From Chelonoidis abingdonii (lineage: Eukaryota; Chordata; Testudines; Testudinidae): a stretch of 64,000 bases of DNA. The stretch spans positions 32,872,270 to 32,936,269 of the forward strand of contig NC_133774.1 in the NCBI RefSeq assembly GCF_003597395.2, written 5' to 3'. Shown here in pieces: positions 11,725-22,385 of this stretch; the first letter of the stretch is position 1, and every line of letters begins with the position of its first letter. The translations under genes and the position numbers were made by a program. A model generated the notes under the pieces. That model worked only from the letters and a program-made list of their open reading frames with translations, searched no databases and was not told the origin of the DNA.

Positions 11725-11990
11725 ATTCATAGAGTTTAAGGCCAGAAGGGACAGTTAGATCATCTAATCTGACTTCCTGTATATCATAGGCCATTAAAAG
11801 TTCACCCACTTACTTCTCTGTTGAGGCTGACTAAAACATAACTTCCAAAAATGTACCCAGTGTTGATCTGAAGGCATCAGAGAGGCAGAGAATCCACCAC
11901 TTCCCAGTTCCTTTGGTAGTTTGTTCCAGATGTTAATCACTCAATCCCTTACTCAAGAAACTAAGCATGTTGTCTTCTTCCAAACCACTA
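11725..11990 (-). mobile_element. CR1 LINE 3' end
   Basis: The start TTGATTCATAGAGTTTAAGG followed by CCAGAAGGGACAGTTAGATC is the complement of a CR1-type 3' end. The continuation AATCCACCACTTCCCAGTTC and TTTGTTCCAGATGTTAATCAC matches the same part of other CR1 tails. It is truncated at the 5' side and non-coding. Confidence 0.7.
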
Positions 11991-13659
11991 GGCAACCTTT
12001 ATGGCATTCTACTTAAGATAACTTTCAAGAACATTTGGGTTATCATAGATTGGGTGCAGTTAATCTCTATGGACAATTAACTCACAAATTTGGTTTCTTT
12101 TTTCTCCTGCTGTGTCATAATTATTGCCAAATTAATATTAACCAGAAACTTCAACAGAAAACCAAAATCATTTTGTTCATTTGAAAGAGTCAGCTTAGGT
12201 CAGATTTAGGAGACAGAGGACAAGCAGACTAGCATGTGAAGAACGATCATTTATTTGGGGTCATATTGTGTCATCTCTTTTTTTTTTAAAAAAAAAAACC
12301 ACAACTCTCAATTAAAATAAATATGGAGTTGTGCTTTCAAAAACAACAGCAACAACAACAAAAAAACACAGTAGTACAATATGGCCCCTATTTATCACTT
12401 TAGAGCTAAGTATGTCTACAAGAGACTTTAGGAACTATGCCTCTAAACAGGTGGAAGGCACTGATGTACAGGAACTTGGGATTTTAAGAAATTTTTAATC
12501 TGTTTTTAGAAGTCTTGTCAATATAAAAAACTGAAATTGTAAATTTCTTATGGGTTTGTTTTTTTTTGGTTTGTTTTTGGAGTGTCCTGCTTTGTAGTGT
12601 ATTCAAGTATTCTGGGATATCCTATCCTTTTGCTTTTGAAGAAAACTCAGTGTATCCATGTTCTTATACTAATGAATAATGTTTTGAATGAATACACTTC
12701 ACTGATGTACATTAAGCCATCTTGTGCCAGCAAAGAGCACAAGAGATCTGTGAAATCTGCTCATCAGTTTGCTACTGCTCCAAGATGATGTTTAGGGCCG
12801 CTGCAGATTTTGATTATTCATTTGCAGGAGATGATTTGGTAATTAAAACTAAGATTAAATTTGCTCATCAGGATTAGAAAAAGGGTTTCTTTACAGTCAA
12901 AGCAATGTTACCAAAGTATAGTGTTAGTTTGGTCTGAAATGCTTCCTTGATAAGCTTAGTGGGAAGCTGACAGGCCCATCAGGATAGATCATAATGTCAC
13001 GGGAGGGCATTATTAACTAAGATGAGAAAAATTATATTCAAAAGGGAATGTGGTCAGGCATGAGAGGATTTACTGCAATTGTCCAGTTTTCTATCTGGTG
13101 GATGGAATCTGGTTTTCTAATGGTGGGGCAGATGTTTTTAATATGCTCATCATACATTACTAAAGGGCAGTGTACTGACAGAGTTGAGGGGAAACTGACA
13201 GCACAATTATTACCTCTATCCATGATTAGTCAGGATTCTGTCTCCCAAAACTCAGCCAGAAAGGGTTAGGGATTAGGAACAGAATAGTTGCAGGGGAAAG
13301 CCTTACTGGGCACAGATAAGTCACCATCATATGAGGGCCCAGTTTTTCGTATTAGGGAAAGGGTTCAAAAAAGGAGGTTAACACCTGTTAACCTACTACT
13401 CCATGCCCTTGTATTCACTTGGTAGTCAGCACTAGTATAGCTACACTATTTGCTAAATCAGGGGTATTACTGAATTCAGCCAAGGCCTACCAAAGAAATC
13501 ATGGCAAAGCTAATATGCTATGATTAGGGTTGTTCTGTCACCTCCACACTGTGACTTTCTACTTTTTGGGAACATCCTGGGCTTCATCCCACTCCTTTGA
13601 TTCTCTGCAGGTGCCAGGAAAGGCCACATCTTTTTTCCCTAAGGATGTGGCCACGCCCC
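11991..13659. other. Unassigned stretch
   Basis: Contains a T8/A12 junction near 12279-12300, a CAACAACAACA patch near 12348 and no recognised gene or element. Frames at 12582-12788 and 13038-13269 have no recognisable domain. Confidence 0.55.
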
Positions 13660-13667
13660 CTCCTTGG

Positions 13668-15128
13668 CACGGCCAGCTCCAGGCACCAGCCGAGCAAGTT
13701 CGTGCTTGGGGTGGCATTCCGTCCAGTCATAGGGCGGCACGGCCATTTTCTTGTGTTTGGTTGGTTTTTTTGATTCACCAATCTGGCTGCCCTGTAGGGG
13801 GCAGTGGCACAGAGGAGGGGAGTGCCCTGCTGGGAGCAGACCCTGTGCTCCGTCTGCCCCAGCTGGTGCCAGGTCTGTGCAAGCCCGGGAGCCCAAGTCC
13901 TTCCCTCCCTGCCGACCGGAGCGGCACAGAGCCCTCCCAGCAGACGGCATGGCCATGTGGCCACCCCCCTTCTGTCTCCCCCTCGCTCGCTCCCCCACCC
14001 CTCAAGCAGCCAGGGCACGTGTCAAACAGATTGTTAGGCGTTAATGTCTCTTCTACCTGTAAAGGGTTACAAGCAGGGAACTGGAACACCTGACCAGAAG
14101 GCCAATCAGGAGACAAGATACTTTTAAATTTGGATGGAGGGAAGCTTTTGTGTGTGTTCTTTGTCCGTTGTGTGTTCTTCTCTTGGGGGGTCTGAGAGAG
14201 ACCAGACATTACTACAGGCTCTCTAAGTTTCTGTTCAAATAGTAAGTAAAAACAGGCGGTTTAGGCTTTTTGATTGTGTTACTCTATTTGCAGTTGTGGA
14301 TCTGGCTGGTTAACTTTTATATCTGTAGTTGCTGGGAATATTTTGATTTGTATTAGTACTGGGGGAAGTTTCTCTCTGTGTCTGTAAGCTATAGGACCCT
14401 GTAATGTTTACATCTTGAAGTTACAGAGATAATTCTTTACTTTTTCCTTTATTTTATTAAAAGATTTCTTTTTAGAGAACCTGATTTATTTTTTTCCTTG
14501 TTTCCCTTGTTTTATCCCAGGGGATTGGGTAAACTCACCAGGACTGGTGGGGGAGACGGGAGAGGGACGAGGTACAATCTCTCTCCGTTTTCCTTGAATC
14601 TGTTTGCCTCTGTGTGGATGGGAAGGGACATGCTTCTCTGTATGGTGATTTAAAGAGTTTGGATCAGTAATCTCTCAGGGTAGCCCAGCGAGGGAAAGTC
14701 TGGGAGGGGGAAAGAAGGGGGAATGGTTTATTTCTCCTTGTTTTAAGAACCCAAGGGATTTGGGTTCTTGGGGTCCCCAGGGAAGGTTGGGGAGGTCAGA
14801 GTGCCCCAACACACTATATTTTTGGGTGGTGCCAGTGCTATCAGATCTAAGCTGGTAATTAAGCTTAGAGGATTCATGTGCTAGTATCTCATTTTCTGAA
14901 CTCTAAGGTTCAGATCTGAGAGGGAATGCTATGACAGCACGTATGCAGTGCAGGGAGTCCCTCTGCACCCTTGCTCTGGCCGCCCCACAGGTTGTCTCTT
15001 TTTTCCCTGATTGCCACTCCGTCCATGCCACAAGTTTGTTTTTTATTTATTTTTTTCCTCTGCTTTGCCGCTCCGCAGGGGTTTTTTTGCGCACGTATGG
15101 GATGGCAAAAAAGCCAGAGCTCACTCTG
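13668..15128. mobile_element. hAT-type element split by a solo LTR
   Basis: A perfect 8-bp duplication, CTCCTTGG, lies at 13660-13667 and 15129-15136. The left end is CACGGCCAGCTCCAGGCACC and the right end is GCCAGAGCTCACTCTG. GTGCTTGGGGTGGCATTCC near the left end places it with the copies at 41107 and 46928. Without the nested LTR and its 5-bp TSD the element is about 539 bp. It is GC-rich inside, and the long overlapping frames on both strands (up to 187 codons from 13530) are composition artefacts that also cross the element edge. No transposase is present. Confidence 0.85.
14020..14936 (+). mobile_element. Solo LTR of an endogenous retrovirus
   Basis: The LTR begins TGTCAAACAG and ends GCTATGACA, giving a TG...CA element with TGTCA/TGACA inverted tips. 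It is flanked by an exact 5-bp TSD, GCACG, at 14015-14019 and 14937-14941. Plus-strand orientation is inferred from ATTAAA within TTTATTTTATTAAAAG near 14450, followed by a GT-rich region. There is no internal retroviral sequence, so it is a recombined solo copy of 917 bp. A 5-bp TSD argues against the gammaretrovirus-like group, which usually makes 4 bp. It sits inside the hAT-type element at 13668. Confidence 0.85.
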
Positions 15129-15454
15129 CTCCTTGGCCCTTCTGAGGGGGTGGAAGTTGGTGAATAGACCCTCTGCTCCTGCTCCTGTCACCTTTGCAAT
15201 AGGGGGGAAGACACTTGTCACGCCTGTTCTCAAGTAGAAGGATGAAAAGGATCCAGCTAAAACAGTGAGTGGGACGAAACAATGTAAAAATCAATGAGTC
15301 ACAAAATCTGTGATTTTAACCATAATTTGCCATGACTCATACATAAGATGTTTTAGTAACATTTTCTGTGACAAAACCTAGCCCTAAGCATAATCATTGG
15401 AGCTTACTCAAGCTTATTTTATTGATGTATGTGTAATTCTAACATTAAACTGCT

Positions 15455-15525
15455 GCAAATCAGCTTAGATTCACTGAAGTGAATGGAGTTTTCTGGATTT
15501 TCACCAGATAAGGATCTGACCTGTT
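15455..15525. repeat. Old palindromic MITE remnant
   Basis: ATCAGCTTAGATTCACTGAA, then GTGAATGGAGTTTT, then ACCAGATAAGGATCTGACC match the right arm of the family at 515, 15918 and 39518. Confidence 0.4.
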
Positions 15526-15917
15526 CTTTATATTATGACATGTTAGGCTCAAGTGATCCTTCGGGTACATGGGAACAACCCCTATTAACTTCAGAACGAA
15601 TCCAGAAACAGAACTGAGTCTACTTATTTTAACTTGTATGCAAAGTTCTGTTTGATCCAAATAATGTGATTAAAAAGCACGATGCCAGCATAGTTTGTTG
15701 ATACTTTAGCTGCTGCTTGCAATACAGTAGAGAGCAGTTATACAGCTACTCTAATAAAAGTACCTTTTCGATCTAAAATGAAAGCCTCACCACAGCAATA
15801 TCATTACTTCTTGCATAAATAAGCTCAGCACGGGGGAGGAGGGAAGGGGAGGTGACAAATCAAAGTAATTGAATAGTCAGTAGCTTTGAATACAGCTCTC
15901 AGATGGCACTAAAAATA

Positions 15918-16012
15918 AGGGGCCAGACCCCGCACTGAAGTAAATCAGTACATTTCCATTGATTTCAATGAAGCTACATCAATTTACTCCAGTAGAGGAT
16001 CCAATCCACACC
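15918..16012. repeat. Old palindromic MITE remnant
   Basis: Inverted arms: AAGTAAATCAGTACATTTCC on the left and AGCTACATCAATTTACTCC on the right, around CATTGATTTCAATGAAG. The ends GGGGCCAGACCCC and GAGGATCCAATCC are inverted relics. Confidence 0.55.
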
Positions 16013-17441
16013 TTCCTAATTTAAAAGTCTTGTAAATCAAAGCCCAATGTTTCAAAAAAAGGGGAACTTTTTAGGGCAATTTTTAGGTAAATTAATTCTC
16101 TTTATTAGCAGTACAGAAGAGACAAAAAAAAAGAACATTTGACTACAACTGGCCTGCTTCAAAATCCAGCCTACAAGATGGTTGCAAGAGAATTTATTGG
16201 GAGCTAGTGAGAATTCCTGTCACTGTAATTAGCAGGTTACTATAATTAAATACAAATTAGATGTAATGGGTTGGTGTGTTTAATCACTAACAAAAGTTAC
16301 TTTTTAAAATATATTTGATGTACATACCACGAATTTATAGAAGTTGTCAGGTACTGGGTCACAACCTCCATGAGGGTCCCCAGCCATTGCTTAGGAGGCT
16401 GTTTTCCAGTTTCAATTCCCTGTTTCTAGTTTCACATAGACCCTTTGCTTCTATGAACTTGCATCTGGGTGTGCTTCACATGCCTGAAATTCCATAAACA
16501 TTTCACCAATTCCCATGGTACCTCCTATGAAGGAACATAGAAGTACCAGAGAAGATTCAGGTTCACATATGAATCGGAGCAGTTTAAAGGTAGCTGAATA
16601 CTGTGTGACTGCCAAAACAAAGAAAAGGCTAACACCTGACAATACAATATACGTGGTTCTGAAAACCTAGAACACTCTTAAATGCAGCCACTACCTTATT
16701 CTAACCTGTTTGGTTTTTTTTAAGACACAATAAACACAACATAATATCAGACAAAGAACACCGACTTTGCCAATTCAGTACAATGCATACAGTACAATGG
16801 TATAAACATGTCTTAGAGCGATATTGGAAGAACTTAATACCAAAAAGGAGAATCAATTAAAATATTTGGATGATACTGTTTTTTTTAAAGTCAATGACAA
16901 CTTTAGAAGCCAATGCAATATAGAGGATGTGTCATAGTATCTCACTGACACAGAAAGAAATGCAGATGTTATCTGAAGTATTGCTATTATTTTTATAAAG
17001 AAAAACTTTGAATGGAAATTAAAGCTATTCTGAGAAGTTGGAAAACAAAGCATGTGCCTCTTATGGAGTAGAGTAGATCGGCTGTCTTATACTGTGATTT
17101 TTATAATGAGGTGCAAATATTTTACATAATTAGAAATGAGGATCCCATTGCATAGGTATTCATTATTAAGTATATCTTCTAACCCTTTAAACCAGCTTAC
17201 AACCATCAAATATAAGAAATAAGACAGTTGGATGGTGTTCTCATTGACTTATTTTATTTATGTTTTTCTTGTAATATACAGTTCTGCACCTATCAAGGAT
17301 ACAGGTAAATGCACAAGTACATACACACACTATACATGAAATATTCTTGTGAGGCAACTATTGTATTCTTTCAGAAGTAAATAAATTGTTATAACTGAGT
17401 AACAGCATAAGATGAAATCTGATTATGCCATGTTTCTTAGC
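16013..17441. other. Unassigned AT-rich stretch
   Basis: No gene or named element is seen. Frames at 16315-16642 and 16853-17053 are short and unrecognised. Confidence 0.55.
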
Positions 17442-17449
17442 TCATAGAT

Positions 17450-17700
17450 CAGGGATTGGCAACCTTTGGCACATGACCTGTCAGGGAAATCCGCTGGCAG
17501 GCCAGGATGGTTTGTTTACTTGCAGCATCCACAGCTTTGGCCAATTGCAGCTCCCACTGGCCACAGTTTGCCATTCCAGGCCAATGGGGGCTGCAGGAGC
17601 TGCGATTGGCCAAACCTGTGGACGCTGCAGATAAACAAGCCATCCCAGCCCACCAGCTGATTTCCCCAGCAGGCCATGTGCCAAAGATTGCTGATCCCTC
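17450..17700. mobile_element. hAT-type MITE with TSD
   Basis: Ends are CAGGGATTGGCAACCTTTGG and CCAAAGATTGCTGATCCCTC, which are inverted repeats. The flanking 8-mers are TCATAGAT (17442-17449) and CCATAGAT (17701-17708), with one mismatch. The whole element is close to palindromic: GATTGGCCAAACCTGTGGA faces CCACAGCTTTGGCCAATTGC. This makes seven mirrored small open frames, none of them real. It is related to the copy at 18695. Confidence 0.85.
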
Positions 17701-17708
17701 CCATAGAT

Positions 17709-18146
17709 ATTTCAGTTGTGGAAAGTGCAGGAGACAAACAGAGGAACAAGTATTAACATTAAGATTCAATCTATAAGTAGTCTACAATTTAAGTTAATGT
17801 AGAAATCGTCTGCTAGGAAAAAGGAAATCTATTCTGAAGATGTAATTAATTTGTATTGATATTTTGTATTTTAAATTTAAAAGCAGCATATTCACCATGC
17901 TGGACTAGTTCACTGAGAAGTGCCAACTGAACTGATTAGTAGTCCCCTAGTTGGAATGTTTCATTTCTGTAAATAAATTAAAAATATTAACAGTATATTT
18001 ATTTATTTTGGCTTAAGTTATCTAATTTGCCTTAGATTTACATAATGCTTATTAAAGTGGATTTAAAACCATCAAAGACCTACGTGTATATTGTCCTGCC
18101 AACACTTGGCATTCCTCTTTGAGCACCAAGGTACATGTCTTAGCCG
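17709..18146. other. Unassigned AT-rich stretch
   Basis: AT-rich with no recognised repeat or coding sequence. It may be a decayed continuation of the LTR retrotransposon to the right, but I cannot show that. Confidence 0.5.
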
Positions 18147-18420
18147 TAAGGGCTAGTCTACACTGGCAACGCTAAAGCACTAAGAGGGGATGTTTTTTCA
18201 TACCTGAGTGCAGCAAGTTGCAGTGCTGTAAAGCACCAGTGTAGACAGTTCACTAGTGCTGGGAGCCACACTCCCAGAGCTGGTAGCTACGCCCTTCGGG
18301 GAGGTTGTTTTTACAGAGTGCTGGGAGAGCTCTCCCCCAGCACTGCGCTGGGACCACACAAGGCATGTTAAAGTGTTGCTATGGCAGCACTTTAGCATTG
18401 CCAGAGTAGACTAGCCCTTA
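18147..18420. mobile_element. MITE with 34-bp terminal inverted repeats
   Basis: The left end starts TAAGGGCTAGTCTACACTGG and the right end is its near-exact complement ending CTGGCAATGCTAAAGTGC when read inward (3 mismatches over 34 bp). A TA duplication is possible because TA is included in each tip. Inside, TGAGTGCAGCAAGTTGCAGTGCTGTAAAGC repeats as inverted pieces. It is the same family as the hairpin at 37170. Confidence 0.85.
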
Positions 18421-18694
18421 GTGTCCTCTGTTTTCCCTTGGCATCAACTTACAGCTTGCTTGCCACAGACCCTGGCTTTCATTAAGTTTCATCTGGATGT
18501 CAGTCTCATGGCAGACTGACTGTTTCTCCCCCTCCTCTCTGTGGGACTAAACCTTTGACAGGGTCTTGTGATCTTCAGATTGTCAGCTCTGGCATGCAAC
18601 CCTGGTGCCAAACCTAGTGGCTGTTCGGATAATACTCATTATGTGGACCATTGTTTTACATTTCCTCCCTTTCTTTTAAAAGAACCCTTTAGAT

Positions 18695-19010
18695 CAGGGA
18701 TCAGCAATCTTTGGCACACAGCCCATCAGGATAATTTGCTGGAGGGCCGCAAGACATTGACCATCCTCAGGCACGGCCCCCCACAGCTCCCAGTGGCCGC
18801 GATTCACCTTTCCTGGCCAATGAGAGCTGCGGGAAGCACTGCAGGGACATGCTGGCCGCCACTTCCCACAGCTTCCATTGGCAGGCAATTGTGAACCACA
18901 GCCACTGGGAGCTGTGGGGAGCCATGCCTGTAGATGGTGTAAACAAAATGTCTCAAGGTCTGCCAGCAGACTACCCTGATGGGCCATGTGCCAAAGGTTG
19001 CCGATCTCTG
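18695..19010. mobile_element. hAT-type MITE with perfect TSD
   Basis: An exact 8-bp TSD, CTTTAGAT, is at 18687-18694 and 19011-19018. The ends are CAGGGATCAGCAATCTTTGG and CCAAAGGTTGCCGATCTCTG. It is largely palindromic (CACAGCTCCCAGTGGCC against CCACTGGGAGCTGTGG). The tips match the copy at 17450, so both belong to one family. It is inserted in the gypsy-like fragment. Confidence 0.9.
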
Positions 19011-19019
19011 CTTTAGATC

Positions 19020-19520
19020 TAACTCTGTGAAGTCAGGTAGAGTTGTATCACACAGGTGCACTGATGGGCAAATGATATTAACTTGACTGAACATAGCTTT
19101 AATATCATTTCCAATTAAAATATTGGCAGGCATCAAATCCCTTCCACTTAACGTGGATTTTAGCCCAAGACACTTTCATAGAATATCAGGGCTGGAAGGG
19201 ACCTCAGGAGGTCATTTAGTCCAGCCTCCTGCTCAAAGCAGGACCAACCCCTAGGCAGTTTTCTACCCCAGTTCCCTAAATGGCCCCCTCAAGGATTGAA
19301 CTCACAACCCTGGGGTTTAGCAGGCCAAAGCTCAAACCACTGAGCTATCCCTTTCCCCTTCATTAAAGGCTCAGAGAGTGCCACCATGTCTACACTCTGA
19401 TCTGGCAAATAGTCCTACTCCCTGACAAGACTTACTGTAGTTAAAGTAATATCAGTTGTGGTCTCTCTCCATGCCAAACATCTTTTCCCATTAATTGTTG
19501 CACTGCTAATGGATTCCTTA
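19020..19520 (-). pseudogene. Retrotransposon aspartic protease remnant, split by SINE
   Basis: Upstream of the SINE the frame reads LAWRETTTDITLTTVSLVRE followed by DYLPDQSVD. The expected LRDTGADVTLV-type active site is altered to RETTTD, so the catalytic Asp and Gly are lost. Past the SINE the frame resumes GRDLMPANILIGNDIKAMFS, matching the conserved LIGND box near the end of such proteases. The two halves flank the SINE at 19176-19358, so they formed one domain before that insertion. Confidence 0.7.
19176..19358 (-). mobile_element. tRNA-derived SINE with CR1-like tail
   Basis: On the minus strand it starts with a tRNA-like head: TAGCTCAGTGGTTTGAGC (A box) and GGTTGTGAGTTCAATCC (B box), then a GGGGGCCATTTAGGGAACTG body. 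Its tail (TCCTGCTTTGAGCAGG, then TGACCTCCTGAGGTCCCTTC, ending ATATTCTATGA) is nearly identical to the CR1 3' end at 61945-62123. Tortoise/turtle Pol III SINEs are known to share their tail with CR1 LINEs, whose machinery mobilises them. It is full length or nearly so and splits a retrotransposon protease. Confidence 0.9.
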
Positions 19521-19639
19521 TTATTATTCCCATACTTAGCATTAATATGAGTCATGAGGCTAACTCTTTCTGAAAATCACAGTAATAACATTTGCACACA
19601 AGATAACAGTGCTGTGGTTTATTTGGTTACCTTCCATGC

Positions 19640-20069
19640 TTAAAGTAATTGCATTGGTATTATTGTGGTATTTGGGGAGTTTTTCAGATTCAGACAGTCT
19701 GGCTTTACGTGGCCAGGTGTACCACACAAATGACATATAACCTGTTTCCCTTTAGGATAAGGTTTTTTATGTTCTGGAATCCCATGAACTTTTCTAACAG
19801 AACTGGACCTAGACCTACTTTTAAACCCTTCATTCCTTTTAAACTGAGGTTAGGCTTTTCATGATTTCTAGAAAAGCATCAGCAATTGCTGCAGCCCTCA
19901 AGACAGAATCCAGCGCTCTAGCACAGATCGCTGCTTTAATATTTTCAGGAGTTATGTTTAATACTTGTTCCAAAGTAATTAAGTCTAGAAATTTATCAAG
20001 ATTCCCAGAAGCTTTTGCTCCCATAATCCACTTTTTGACAAAACCCATCCATTTATGAGCACATTCCAC
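19640..20069 (-). pseudogene. gag remnant with SCAN-like segment and zinc knuckle
   Basis: The intact part (76 codons, 20069-19839) contains HKWMGFVKKWIMGAKASG and then DLITLEQVLNITPENIKAA, followed by an Ala-rich helix. The LEQ motif followed by a short P-rich turn and another helix is the pattern of SCAN domains (LEQFL...LPPE). After a frame break, reading through 19860-19690, a knuckle CHLCGTPGHVKPDC of the C-x2-C-x4-H-x4-C form appears. In the family this polyprotein packages RNA and forms the particle core. Only fragments remain. The similarity to SCAN is my reading of short motifs. Confidence 0.7.
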
Positions 20070-20479
20070 AAAAGCAGTGAGTAGAAATTTTAAAATTTCT
20101 ACATTTTAAGATGATCATGATGGTGCCTTCTCATATTTGACTCTGTGAAAACAGGAAGACAACTTTGTCAAAAAGCCCATCCTGGTTCCGTGATGAAGTG
20201 AGGGCAGGAATTGGATGTTTAAAAATAAAACAATATAGAACAAATGGAAAAAGGGGAGAAATTAAAGCAATTGATATAAATTAGCAAATTTCTGAACAGA
20301 AAATTGATAAGGAATGCTAAATACATCAGGGAAAAAATTTATGGGTGGCAGGGGTAAGGACAAAAGTTTGAAAAAAGTGTTTTAGGACCAGAATAAATCC
20401 TCAGAACATTAAGCCCATTACTAGATGAAAATGATAAAACTGATAATAATGATTCAGAAAACATAGATGTGTTCCATAC

Positions 20480-21181
20480 TGTAACGATGCAGGACTCACC
20501 CCTGCAGTGCTTCCTGCTGGTCTCCATCAGGAATTAGCTAATCCAGCTTCCAGAGAACCCTCTGCAGGCCAGTGATCCATCTTACCACTGGCCCCCATGT
20601 CCCTCCCAGGACCCCAGTGCCCCTTTCTCTGGGGTGCTGCCCCTCTGGCCATAACCCCTCAGTCTCAGGGCTTCCTCACCCAGTGGAGCCCCCACCCCCT
20701 ATCCCCACCTTGCCTCACTGTAAGGCTACTGCCAGTCACCAATTAGCCCCCATTCCCTGGGGCAGACTGCAGTGTATGCCACACATCACTGGCAAGAGAA
20801 GTTTGGACCTGCTGCCTCTGTCTAGCCTTGGGCTGTCCCCTAAAACCTCAGTACCTGTTTGGCCTTATACTAGGCCACAGCCTGAGGAGTTTCCAGGCCA
20901 GAGCTCCCCAGCTCCTTTTACCTTCCCACAGCCCTGCTCCACTTCCAGTACCTTATCTCCAGCTCCCTGCAGCCAGGCCCATCTCTCTTTACTGCTAGAG
21001 AAAGACTGTTTGGGCTCCTGGCTCACAGCCTCTTATAGGGGCCAGCTGGGCTCTGTTTGGGGCGTGACCACAGCTCTGCCTGCTTCCCCCAGTCAGCCCA
21101 GTGGCTGCTTTCTCCTGTGACAGCCCTTTCCCAGGGCTGTTTTAAGCCCCTCAGGGCAGGAGCTGGTGTCTACCCACTACA
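20480..21181 (-). mobile_element. Solo LTR inserted in CR1
   Basis: Starts TGTAACGATGCAGGACTCAC and ends CTACCCACTACA (TG...CA), 702 bp. It interrupts CR1 coding between GTGTTCCATAC and the resuming TATATTTCTCTAG. Minus-strand orientation is suggested by CCTATAAGAGGC (TATA-like) at about 21030 on that strand. No clear TSD remains. GC-rich open frames such as 20572-21120 (182 codons) are not genes. I recall this as a high-copy turtle repeat, but that is memory, not a search result. Confidence 0.7.
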
Positions 21182-21418
21182 TGTATATATTTCTCTAGTG
21201 TATATGAAAAGAAGCAGGAAGATGTACTCATATCATATGAGAATGAAGTACTTTCCAGTCCATTAGTAACTGAGGAGGATATTAGACAACATCTACTAGG
21301 GATAAACAATTTTAAATCAGGAGCCCTAGACAGCTTGTGCCCAAGAGTCCTAAAAGAATTGGTCAAGGCGATCTCTGGACCACTTATGTGCATTTTTAAT
21401 TAAACTTGAAATACAGGT

Positions 21419-22108
21419 TGTCATGGAGTCCCTGGGCGATGCTCTGGAACTGCTCCCTACAAGCCAGTCAGGACTCTGGTGAAGTCTCCTCCCTGTGAGC
21501 AGACTGTCTTCAGGGCAAGAAGCTCACACAGTTTCACCTTCCTGGGTCTGACAATGGAGCATTCAGCATCCTCTGCCCTTCCATGTGTTTCTCACAGCAA
21601 GTCGGCCCAAGCGGGGTTCTGGGGAAACCAGAGGGTCCTGCACCCTAACTTCGCAATCAGACGTGACTCTTAGCCAGCCAGTAAAATAGAGGTTTATTAG
21701 ATGACAGGAACATGGTCTAAAACAGAGCTTTAGGTACAGAGAACAGGACCCCTCAGCTAGGTCCATTTTGGGGGGCAGTGAGACAGACACCCACATCTGC
21801 ACTCATTCCATGTCCCCAGACAGCTCCAAACTGACTCACCCTCCAGCCCCTCCTCCTCTGGGCTTTGTCCCTTTCCCGGGCCCGGAGGTCACCTGATTCC
21901 TTTGTTCTCCAACACCTTTAGCTATCACCTTGCAGGGGGGGAAGGGCTCAGGCCATTAGTTGCCAGGAGACAGAGTGTCGCCCCTTTGCTCTACAACAAT
22001 TACACCCCCTTATCCCACCACTTAGAGACTTAAGAAATGCATAAGGGAAACTGAGGCACCTTCTACAGTATTCAGAGGAAACATTAAGAACAGTCCCACT
22101 TCATCACA
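21419..22108 (-). mobile_element. Solo LTR with perfect 5-bp TSD, inserted in CR1
   Basis: Begins TGTCATGGAGTCCCTGGG and ends CCACTTCATCACA. The TSD CAGGT is at 21414-21418 and 22109-22113. The polyadenylation signal AATAAA lies on the minus strand in CATCTAATAAACCTCTATTT (about 21700), setting the orientation. There is no internal sequence. It is the second LTR in the same CR1 copy. A 5-bp TSD rules out the 4-bp-TSD retrovirus group. Confidence 0.85.
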
Positions 22109-22385
22109 CAGGTAAAATTCCATAAGAATAGAAGAATGCTCATGTTGAGCCAATATCTAAAAAGGGAAAGTGGGATGACCCCCAAAATTACAGAACTAGG
22201 GACTGGTCTGGTACACAGTGAATCTGAAAGTTTTTGTTTTTTTTAAAGGAGCCGTACTGGACAAGCAACTGAACATGAGTTCCAGTGTGATGATGTAGCA
22301 AAAAGTGCTAATGTGATCTCTGGATGTATTAATGGTAGGAGTAGGGGGGTGATTGTTCTGCTGTATATAACATAGGTAGGTTCCT

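Larger units (their letters stand above)
18421..20115 (-). mobile_element. LTR retrotransposon fragment (Gmr1/gypsy-like), gag-protease
   Basis: Read on the minus strand, a SCAN-like gag segment (20069-19839) is followed by a zinc knuckle (about 19742-19695) and then a split aspartic-protease region (19520-19360 and 19175-19020). A hAT-type element (18695-19010) and a SINE (19176-19358) interrupt it. The order gag, knuckle, protease fits Ty3/gypsy-type elements, and the SCAN-like gag fits the Gmr1-like group, from which vertebrate SCAN domains are thought to derive. Neither LTR nor reverse transcriptase is seen. The CR1 at 20120 bounds it on the right. The left edge is uncertain. Confidence 0.7.
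20120..22385 (+). mobile_element. CR1-type LINE, split by two solo LTRs
   Basis: Plus-strand CR1 coding relics occur at 20150-20479, 21182-21418 and 22114-22385. The middle piece carries GAGGATATTAGACAACATCTAC and then LRELA-type coding (PRVLKELVKAISGPLMCIFN when read from 21340). The third piece continues with AATATCTAAAAAGGGAAAGTG GGATGACCC-type coding and, from 22245, a separate 3' CR1 segment (GAGCCGTACTGGACAAGCAA). LTRs at 20480 and 21419 interrupt it. All frames are broken. In CR1 this region is the reverse transcriptase of ORF2. Confidence 0.8.

Noticed and set aside
13530..14093. 187-codon open frame and several overlapping frames on both strands
   Set aside because: They lie across the edge of a GC-rich hAT-type element and an LTR start, in all frames at once, with Pro/Ala/Gly/Arg composition and no domain.
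20572..21120. 182-codon Pro/Ser-rich open frame
   Set aside because: It is entirely inside a solo LTR of high GC and pyrimidine bias; no domain or splice context.
20470..21190. TSD for the LTR at 20480
   Set aside because: CATAC on the left and TGTAT on the right are not duplicates. The insertion is inferred from interrupted CR1 text only.
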